From: UBA2266 sp964406945
GTDB lineage: Bacteria > Planctomycetota > Phycisphaerae > Sedimentisphaerales > Anaerobacaceae
DNA: 14,773 nucleotides
Direction of reading: 5' to 3'
Assembly (NCBI GenBank): GCA_964406945.1
Contig: CAYOTO010000068.1
Location: 1-14,773, forward strand
The position numbers were made by a program, and so were the translations under genes. A model generated the notes under the pieces. That model saw only the letters and a program-made list of their open reading frames with translations, made no database searches and was not told where the DNA came from. Below, piece by piece: positions 7,118-12,353 of this stretch. Within the stretch, counting starts at the first letter, position 1. Each line of letters starts with the position of its first letter.

Positions 7118-7181
7118 ACAGCGCATTGGATGGCACAGAAGTAACCAAAAGAAGCACAAAATCATGTTGAGGTGAGCAAAA

Positions 7182-7808
7182 ATGGCAGATCTCCAGGCAC
7201 TCGCCGACGCCGTCATAAAAGGCGATCAGGCAACCGCGGTCGAAATCACGAAATCAGCTCTCGAAGAAGGAACCGGCCCCAAGACAGTCCTCGAAGACGG
7301 GCTGATCGCCGGGATGGACGTAGTCGGAGCCCGCTTCAAGGCCAACGAAGTGTACATCCCCGAGGTCCTGATAGCCGCCAGAGCCATGAAATCGGCAATG
7401 GAGCTTTTGGAGCCCGAACTGGCCAAGGCCGGAATCGAACCTGTCGGAACCTTCCTGATCGGAACCGTCCAGGGCGATTTGCACGATATAGGCAAGAATC
7501 TGGTCGCAATGATGATGAAAGGCGCCGGTTTCGAGGTCGTGGATCTTGGCGTCGACGTCTCCCCCGAGAAATTCGTCGAAGAAGCAAAGGCCAGAAACAC
7601 CCAGCTTATAGGAATGAGCGCCCTGTTGACCACCACAATGCCCGGCATGGAGAAGACAATCAAAGCGATAAAGGGTGCCGGCATCCCGGCTAAGGTTATG
7701 GTAGGCGGCGCCCCGGTAACCCAGAGCTACGCCGACAAAATAGGTGCCGACGGATATGCCGCCGATGCGGCTTCCGCCGTCGACGCTGCGAAAAGCCTTG
7801 TCGCTTGA
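7182..7808 (+). CDS. Corrinoid (B12-binding) protein of the MtbC/MtmC methyltransferase type
   Basis: A 208-residue cytoplasmic methyl-carrier protein. Residues 1-85 form the helical cap domain. The rest is the Rossmann-like B12-binding domain with GDLHDIGKNLV (98-108), in which H101 would be the lower cobalt ligand. It continues with SALLTTTM (146-153) and GGAPVT (175-180), the usual D-x-H-x-x-G, S-x-L and G-G pattern. Such proteins carry a methyl group between a substrate-specific methyltransferase (methylamines, methanol, methoxylated aromatics, glycine betaine) and a second acceptor. No methyltransferase or activation protein is encoded nearby, so the substrate is unknown. The ATG has GAGGTGA about seven bases upstream. 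The gene has its own promoter candidate and a strong terminator, so it is probably monocistronic. Confidence 0.9.
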   Translation: MADLQALADAVIKGDQATAVEITKSALEEGTGPKTVLEDGLIAGMDVVGARFKANEVYIPEVLIAARAMKSAMELLEPELAKAGIEPVGTFLIGTVQGDLHDIGKNLVAMMMKGAGFEVVDLGVDVSPEKFVEEAKARNTQLIGMSALLTTTMPGMEKTIKAIKGAGIPAKVMVGGAPVTQSYADKIGADGYAADAASAVDAAKSLVA

Positions 7809-7849
7809 TCAGTCTGGCCGCCTCCGGTCATGAAAACATAAACTTACCA

Positions 7850-7877
7850 AAACAGCCGCCCGGGCGGCTGTTTTTTT
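7850..7877 (+). terminator. Rho-independent terminator after the corrinoid gene
   Basis: AACAGCCGCCC and GGGCGGCTGTT (7851-7872) are perfect complements, and a T7 run (7871-7877) starts in the last stem bases. It is placed 43 bases after the corrinoid stop codon. This is a textbook intrinsic terminator. Confidence 0.9.
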
Positions 7878-7969
7878 GCGCGCGATTTGATAAAATCCGT
7901 ACTCGACTACGGCTGATTGTGCTTCTCACCTGATTGAACGCCCAAAAAAAACCGGGCGCCGGCGACATT

Positions 7970-9682
7970 ATGCGAAGAATCAAAAACAACGACCTTGCTC
8001 AACTGCTCCTGCAGCTCAAGTTCACACCCCCGGATAAGCGCCGCGCACAGCTCGAAGCCGCCGAGTCGCTCTTCGACATAATTGAACCGCAAAAGGAATA
8101 CCCCTTCGAGTTCATACACTATCGAATCGTCGGCTTCCACTCCAAGAATGAACCGGACCAGCCCATCGTCATCGGCGACGAAATACTTCAGGACCTGTCC
8201 ATCTTCATATCGACCCTAAGCTCGGGCCTGGCCGAGCCGGTCAATCCCGAAAAAGAAGAAATCTACACAATCCAAGAGCTTGCCGAGAGATTCGACGTTT
8301 CAATCAGGACCATACAGCGCTGGCGAAAACGCGGACTAATCGCCCGCAAGTTCCTCTTTCCTGATGGGCGAAAGCGTCTGGCCTGCCGTCCGGACGCCAT
8401 AGAGAAGTTCGCCGCCGAAAACCCGGGCCTGATAGACAGCGCCAGGTCCTTCGAACGCCTTACCCCGGCCGACAAGCGGAAAATCATCAGGAAACTGTCG
8501 AGATTGGCCTCGAAAAGCGGCATGTCCCGCCGCAATGCAATAAAGAACGTCGCCGAGCAGACCCACAAGGCCCATGAGACAATCCGCTACGTTCTCAAAC
8601 AGCACGAAACCGCCGACCCCAAAAATCGCATCTTCTCGAAGCCGCCCGGCGTGATGGACGCCGCCGACGAATCTGATTTGTACAGACTCTACAAACAAAA
8701 CGTGCCCGTCAAGGAACTCATGGCTCGTTTCGACCGCAGCAGAAGCTCCATTTACAGAATAGTGAACCGCAGAAGAGCCAAAGCCCTTTTCAGCCGCAAA
8801 ATCGAATACATTCAGAGCGATGAATTCCTGCGAGAAGACGCTCAAAGGCGTATCCTTGGCCCGGCCCTGCCCGAATTGCGAAACGACCATACTCCCGCCA
8901 AATCCGCCCCTGCCGGACCGCCGTCAATAGCCGCGGATTCGCTGCCGAAGTACATCCAGACCCTCAAAAACGCCCCCACTCTCAACAGAGAAACCGAAAT
9001 GGCCCTCTTTAGACGTTATAATTTTCTCAAGTTTCTGGCCGCCCGTAAGAGATCGGCCTTGAAAATTACAAACCCTTCGAGCACCGCAATTTACGAAATC
9101 GAAGATCACCTTGCCTGGGCCGACCGAATTAAGCGCCACTTGACCGAAGCAAACCTTCGCCTGGTCGTGGGCATTGCCCGAAAACACACCTCAAACGCCA
9201 CGAACATGGTCGACCTTGTCAGCGAGGGCAACCTGTCGCTGGTGCGTGCGATAGAAAAATTCGATTACACCAAGGGATTTCGTTTCGCCACGTATGCATC
9301 CTGGACGATTGCCAAAGAATTCGCCCGCAAAATACCGGCCGAAACGACCCGTCCGGACAGAGCATCCGGAGCTTCGCTCGACAGAATAGGCCGCGACCTG
9401 TCGGCCCCCGAGGCCACGGATATCGCCGCAATGGAACGGGCAAGCCACAGCCTCGTCCAGGTAATTAAGAACGAACTCGACGAGCGCGAACAATACGTTA
9501 TCCTCAACCGCTTCGGTCCCATAGGACAGCCAATCACCAAGAAAACAAAATCCCTCAAGGAAGTAGGCGACAACCTGGGCCTGACAAAGGAAAGAGTACG
9601 CCAACTCGAACTCACCGCACTGCAGAAACTCAGACAATCGCTCAGCAGCGAAGAATTCGAACTGCTCACCGGCCTGCCCTGA
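7970..9682 (+). CDS. Multi-HTH sigma-70 family RNA polymerase sigma factor
   Basis: A 570-residue sigma factor with an unusual N-terminal half. A MerR/excisionase-like HTH lies at about 98-124 (YTIQELAERFDVSIRTIQRW). A second HTH-like unit lies at about 187-212 and a third at 236-270 (VPVKELMARFDRSRSSIYRI). Then come a region 1.2-like segment (326-361), sigma region 2 (391-452, with LVSEGNLSLVRAIEKFDYTKG and FATYASWTI) and region 4 (501-557, with LKEVGDNLGLTKERVRQLE). The region 3 core seems to be missing. The ATG at 7970 was preferred to the in-frame TTG at 7934, which adds only a lysine/proline-rich tip; neither has a clear ribosome-binding site, so the start is unsure. This architecture is, as far as I know, a planctomycete trait. 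Target genes cannot be inferred. Confidence 0.85.
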   Translation: MRRIKNNDLAQLLLQLKFTPPDKRRAQLEAAESLFDIIEPQKEYPFEFIHYRIVGFHSKNEPDQPIVIGDEILQDLSIFISTLSSGLAEPVNPEKEEIYTIQELAERFDVSIRTIQRWRKRGLIARKFLFPDGRKRLACRPDAIEKFAAENPGLIDSARSFERLTPADKRKIIRKLSRLASKSGMSRRNAIKNVAEQTHKAHETIRYVLKQHETADPKNRIFSKPPGVMDAADESDLYRLYKQNVPVKELMARFDRSRSSIYRIVNRRRAKALFSRKIEYIQSDEFLREDAQRRILGPALPELRNDHTPAKSAPAGPPSIAADSLPKYIQTLKNAPTLNRETEMALFRRYNFLKFLAARKRSALKITNPSSTAIYEIEDHLAWADRIKRHLTEANLRLVVGIARKHTSNATNMVDLVSEGNLSLVRAIEKFDYTKGFRFATYASWTIAKEFARKIPAETTRPDRASGASLDRIGRDLSAPEATDIAAMERASHSLVQVIKNELDEREQYVILNRFGPIGQPITKKTKSLKEVGDNLGLTKERVRQLELTALQKLRQSLSSEEFELLTGLP

Positions 9683-9731
9683 CACCCTGTCAGCGATGAA
9701 GAACCGTCACCACGCCGCCGTACAAAGAATT

Positions 9732-10100
9732 TCAATCCCCCCGTTCGGCCACTTCCAGCCGTAACTTCGCTATATCTTCCTGAATCCTGTACCTGCAGTT
9801 CATAATCCAGTACCACAGCTTGGCCAGCAGGTGGAACTGTCCGCCCGAAAGCATAATCGCGCCGCAGAGGACCATCAGCGGAGTGCCGCCGTCAAAGATG
9901 TAAGCCAGAATCAGCCCCGCGAATCCTGCTGTTTCCAGCAGGACTCCGATCGCTATGGCTGCGTACGAGATTATCATAGCCGTTTTTAGCTCTTTCTTAT
10001 ACATTGCCACTATCTCCTTTCGGGGCGATTCGGCTTGCGAACGGTCGAATTGGTCTCCACCGGCAAGCGCCGCCTCGATTTTTGACTCGAATTCACTCAT
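9732..10100 (-). CDS. DUF6768-like two-helix membrane protein, partner of the ECF sigma factor
   Basis: A 122-residue protein with a soluble N-terminus (EFESKIEAAL), two membrane segments (about residues 39-68 and 72-97) and a C-terminal amphipathic tail containing KLWYWIMNCRYRIQEDIAKLRLEVA. That tail matches, from memory, the (K)LWxWMxxNRNxxxREIKRLELQVA pattern of DUF6768 proteins, which sit next to ECF sigma factors. The start codon overlaps the end of the ECF gene by eight bases. ATG at 10100 is preferred to 10103 because GGGAG then lies six bases away. A role as a membrane regulator of the sigma factor is plausible, but no zinc-finger anti-sigma motif (H-x3-C-x2-C) is present. Confidence 0.72.
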   Translation of the reverse strand: MSEFESKIEAALAGGDQFDRSQAESPRKEIVAMYKKELKTAMIISYAAIAIGVLLETAGFAGLILAYIFDGGTPLMVLCGAIMLSGGQFHLLAKLWYWIMNCRYRIQEDIAKLRLEVAERGD

Positions 10101-10644
10101 CATCGACTCCCATAAGCCGCCGCAGCTCTGCCAGCGTCCTGTGCAATCTCGACTTCACCGTACCCTCGGCAACCCCCAGAATATCTGCAATTTCCCTCAC
10201 GGAGAACTGCACACGATACCTCAGTAGTATCAGAACCCGCTTCTGGTCGCAGAGAGAATCTATCGCCGCGTTCATGTCGGCAAACTGTCCTAATCCGCCG
10301 TCAGCCATAGCGCTTTCGCTTCTGGCCTTCTCGCCGGCTGCTTCGGACAGTCTCCTGCGGGCCGCACGTTTTCGCAGCCGATCCATGCACTTGTTATTCA
10401 GAACTCGGAAAATCCATCCGCCAAAAGCCCGGCAGTCTCCGAGCTTCACCAAATCCGAAACAACCACCGTCCAGGTCTCCTGCACCGCATCCCAGGCCGC
10501 CCCGTCGTCACCGAGCAGACGCCGGGCGTACCTCCAGAGCCGCTCCTGCCAACGCTCGACCAGTTGCTCCAGAGCATCCGCATCGCCGCGTTTGCACCTT
10601 AGAACCAGCAGTTCATCGTGAATATATTCCGGTTTAGCACCCAT
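10093..10644 (-). CDS. ECF-type RNA polymerase sigma factor
   Basis: A 183-residue sigma-70 protein with only regions 2 and 4. Region 2 covers about residues 11-94, with LVLRCKRGDADALEQLVERW, the region 2.2-like AWDAVQETW and the promoter-melting part FGGWIFRVLNNKCMDRLRK. Region 4 covers about 124-178, with REIADILGVAEGTVKSRLHRTL as the -35-binding HTH. The linker (95-123) is alanine/glycine/serine-rich. The start ATG at 10644 lacks a clear ribosome-binding site. The gene is followed with overlap by the DUF6768-like membrane protein, an arrangement suggesting a signal-responsive pair. It reads away from proC, and their 142-base intergenic region must hold both promoters. Confidence 0.9.
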   Translation of the reverse strand: MGAKPEYIHDELLVLRCKRGDADALEQLVERWQERLWRYARRLLGDDGAAWDAVQETWTVVVSDLVKLGDCRAFGGWIFRVLNNKCMDRLRKRAARRRLSEAAGEKARSESAMADGGLGQFADMNAAIDSLCDQKRVLILLRYRVQFSVREIADILGVAEGTVKSRLHRTLAELRRLMGVDDE

Positions 10645-10706
10645 AATTCACAGTTAAGTCGGCCCCCGACCGCCAGACGTTCCCTCGACAGCGAGGTGTT
10701 TTTGCG

Positions 10707-10735
10707 TTGTGTAACATCGCTGGGGCCAATATACT
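10707..10735 (+). promoter_or_regulatory. Candidate sigma-70 promoter of proC
   Basis: TTGTGT (10707-10712) and TATACT (10730-10735) are separated by exactly 17 bases. Transcription would start near 10742, giving a 45-base leader. Just upstream, CCTCG-ACAG-CGAGG (10683-10696) followed by a T5 run makes a small terminator-like hairpin on the plus strand. It may shield proC from read-through. Confidence 0.5.
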
Positions 10736-10786
10736 ACTGTCGGCGCAGCGAAAAATCACTGGAATTGAGCAATCTCGAGGATTTCT

Positions 10787-11599
10787 ATGGCAGGAGTAGG
10801 TTTCGTCGGCGGCGGCAATATGGCCGAGGCAATAATAAAGGGTATAATTTCTGCCGAGCTTTTTCAGCCGGGCGATGTGTGCGTAAGCGACATAAAGCCG
10901 GACCGTCTGAACATGCTCGCGGACCGATACGGCGTCAGTACGTTCGCCGACAACGCCGAACTCGCCGAAAAGATAAATATTCTCATTCTCAGCGTCAAAC
11001 CTTCGACCACCGCTGCTGCCCTCGAGTCGATCAAGAACAGCATGCGATCCGATTCCCTCTTAATCTCAATAGTGGCGGGCAAAAAAGTGGAAAACATCAC
11101 GGCCGTGCTCGGCGAAACGGCAGTCGCCAGGGTAATGCCCAACACCCCCGCTCTGATAGGCCAGGGCGCCTCTGCCGTATACACAAATGACAAAGCCCGC
11201 CCCCGCATCGATACCGTTCGCCGCATATTCCTGTGCATCGGGCAATGCCTTACCGTCGAGCAGGAAGACCTGATCGACGCCGTTACAGCCGTCAGCGGCT
11301 CCGGCCCGGCGTACTTTTACCTCCTGATCGACGAAATGATCAAAGCCGGCGTACAACTCGGACTCACGCAGGAAGCGGCCGAAACACTGGTGCTCCAGAC
11401 GGCAAAAGGCGCTGCAATGCTGGCTCAACAGGCAAGAGAACAGGGCGAAACCCCCGCCGACCTCACCAAAAAGGTCGCCACACCCGGCGGAACCACGGAG
11501 GCTGCGATCAACACCTTCCGCGATGGGAATTTCGGAGCGATGGTTGGCGCGGCTCTCCAAGCCGCCCGCGACCGAAGCCGCGAGCTTTCGGGCATGTAG
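10787..11599 (+). CDS. proC: Pyrroline-5-carboxylate reductase
   Basis: This enzyme makes the last step of proline synthesis, reducing 1-pyrroline-5-carboxylate to L-proline with NAD(P)H in the cytoplasm. It has 270 residues, the standard length. The N-terminal Rossmann fold starts with VGFVGGGNMAEAIIKG (residues 4-19). VMPNTPALIGQGASAV and the helical dimerisation domain with AVSGSGPAY follow. The PROSITE-type signature VATPGGTTEAAINTF lies near the C-terminus. The ATG has GAGGA about six bases upstream. No other proline genes are nearby. Confidence 0.95.
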   Translation: MAGVGFVGGGNMAEAIIKGIISAELFQPGDVCVSDIKPDRLNMLADRYGVSTFADNAELAEKINILILSVKPSTTAAALESIKNSMRSDSLLISIVAGKKVENITAVLGETAVARVMPNTPALIGQGASAVYTNDKARPRIDTVRRIFLCIGQCLTVEQEDLIDAVTAVSGSGPAYFYLLIDEMIKAGVQLGLTQEAAETLVLQTAKGAAMLAQQAREQGETPADLTKKVATPGGTTEAAINTFRDGNFGAMVGAALQAARDRSRELSGM

Positions 11600-11706
11600 T
11601 TACGCTCTTGCCGCTCGTTCGGTTTCCCGTCTTCGCGTGCGGCTCCGGTATCGTCGCCGGCAAACGTACAGCTTCGTATAGATGCACTAACGCCCCTGAC
11701 GGCGCC

Positions 11707-11889
11707 TTACTCGACGATGATCGCCTCGACCGGACACTCATCAGCCGCCTGCTGGGCCGATTCCTCGTGCTCCGGCGGAACCGTGTCCACGACCACTTCA
11801 GCGATTTCCTCTCCCATCTGAAACACCTCCGGACATGTATCGGTGCAGAGCCCGCATGCCGTGCACGTATCTTCAACACGCACCTTCAT
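11707..11889 (-). CDS. Single-cluster [4Fe-4S] ferredoxin
   Basis: A 60-residue electron carrier. Ligands for one [4Fe-4S] cluster are C9, C12 and C15 (CTACGLC) and C52 (ECPVEAI). The second cluster of two-cluster ferredoxins is absent, as in Thermotoga/Desulfovibrio-type ferredoxins. C19 is also present (TDTCP), but the partner cysteine that forms a disulfide with it in relatives is not, since residues around 43-45 are ESA. The protein is very acidic, as usual. ATG at 11889 is preceded by AAGGGGG about six bases away. Upstream, TTGAC and GTCAA (11924-11928, 11935-11939) form a short inverted repeat that could be an operator. The partner oxidoreductase is unknown. Confidence 0.93.
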   Translation of the reverse strand: MKVRVEDTCTACGLCTDTCPEVFQMGEEIAEVVVDTVPPEHEESAQQAADECPVEAIIVE

Positions 11890-11978
11890 AGAAACCCCCT
11901 TAAATCAGAGTAACAACATTTGTTTGACTTATCGGTCAATAACTACAAGCCTCACTAATACATTCCGTATAACCTGTC

Positions 11979-11999
11979 AAGCCGCCCGCCGGCTTTTTT
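11979..11999 (+). terminator. Terminator-like hairpin, plus strand
   Basis: AAGCCG (11979-11984) and CGGCTT (11990-11995) pair around a CCCGC loop and run into a T6 tract (11994-11999). The nearest plus-strand gene upstream is proC, 380 bases away, with the ferredoxin gene lying opposite in between. It may end a long proC transcript that is antisense to the ferredoxin gene, or an unrecognised small RNA. Confidence 0.55.
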
Positions 12000-12191
12000 G
12001 AGCACTTTCATCTGCCTTTCGCCCCACAAAAATGCCCGTTTGCCAATCTTTTTCTGGAAACACCGCCCGGGGCCTGCTATAGTAGCCCCCTGTTCGAGGT
12101 TCGGTTGCCCGATATAGCTATTCCATGCAGGGCCTGTCCGGGCCGCGAACCATCTAAGTTCTTTGAGAGTAAAATACGGGTCAGACTCGAC

Positions 12192-12197
12192 TATAAT
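12192..12197 (+). promoter_or_regulatory. -10 box of the SRP RNA gene
   Basis: A perfect TATAAT lies just before the SRP RNA helix, which places the start near 12203-12205. No good -35 hexamer is found at 16-18 bases; a TTGAGA at 12163-12168 is too far (23 bases). Confidence 0.55.
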
Positions 12198-12198
12198 C

Positions 12199-12299
12199 GG
12201 CCGGGTCCCATGCAAGCTGAGCCCGCGAACCTGGTCAGGCGGGGAACCGAGCAGCCATAAGCGGACGCTTGGTTGTGCCGTGGGTCAACCCGGCCGACC
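12199..12299 (+). ncRNA. ffs: Small bacterial signal recognition particle RNA (4.5S)
   Basis: This RNA binds Ffh to form the SRP that targets membrane proteins. The domain IV core GGTCAGG (12233-12239) plus GGGGAACCG, and then AGCAGCC (12249-12255), match the conserved Ffh-binding hairpin with its GGAA tetraloop. The ends pair perfectly: GGCCGGGT (12199-12206) with ACCCGGCC (12288-12295). Overall the molecule is about 95-100 nucleotides and forms one long hairpin, the small SRP RNA class without an Alu domain. It lies directly upstream of dnaX, a common bacterial neighbour. The true 5' end may be a few bases in, near 12204, because of the TATAAT position. Confidence 0.92.
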
Positions 12300-12306
12300 T
12301 TTTTTT
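12283..12306 (+). terminator. ffs: Terminator at the 3' end of ffs
   Basis: The 3' strand of the SRP RNA helix ends in GACC and a T7 run (12300-12306). GGTC (12283-12286) can also pair with GACC (12296-12299) as a local hairpin. This would separate the RNA from dnaX at least in part. Confidence 0.55.
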
Positions 12307-12353
12307 ACACCCGAGTCAACCCGATACGATTCACAAAAAGCAAGTCAAGACCA

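Larger units (their letters stand above)
6245..7181. other. Gene-poor 937-base region with a transposase remnant and inverted repeats
   Basis: No intact gene is seen here. The region holds a broken transposase 5' end (6522-6704, minus strand), a hairpin leader (6705-6767), a perfect 17-base inverted repeat (6333-6349 and 6905-6921), and, at its right end, a promoter-operator candidate for the corrinoid gene. The left third of the plus strand is strikingly G/T-rich (about 6350-6440) and the stretch 6780-6900 is C/A-rich, as if the two flanks were diverged inverted copies. Several open frames exist on both strands, but they read as low-complexity threonine, valine or tryptophan runs, not as protein families. 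Confidence 0.7.
11890..12198. other. Intergenic region between the ferredoxin gene and ffs
   Basis: This 309-base stretch holds the ferredoxin leader and promoter region (to about 11960), a plus-strand terminator-like hairpin (11979-11999) and the ffs -10 box (12192-12197). A minus-strand frame crosses it (11955-12215), but it would start with TTG inside the SRP RNA gene and shows no family pattern, so I read no gene here. Confidence 0.5.

Noticed and set aside
6980..7172. An open plus-strand frame of about 60 codons ending just before the corrinoid gene
   Set aside because: It has no start with a ribosome-binding site and no known motif, and it would cover the promoter-operator candidate.
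7000..7181. Cobalamin riboswitch in the corrinoid gene leader
   Set aside because: The expected B12-box core was not found, and the predicted leader is only about 58 bases, too short for this riboswitch class.
7172..7693. Basic, arginine-rich plus-strand frame overlapping the corrinoid gene
   Set aside because: The frame beside it encodes a complete B12-binding protein with its ribosome-binding site. This one is its +1 shadow.
12060..12200. tRNA-like T-arm sequence (GTTCGAGGTTCG) upstream of ffs
   Set aside because: No acceptor stem, anticodon arm or second half could be paired on either strand.
11955..12215. 86-codon minus-strand frame between the ferredoxin gene and ffs
   Set aside because: It starts with TTG inside the SRP RNA gene, has no ribosome-binding site or family pattern, and overlaps a terminator-like hairpin and the ffs promoter.
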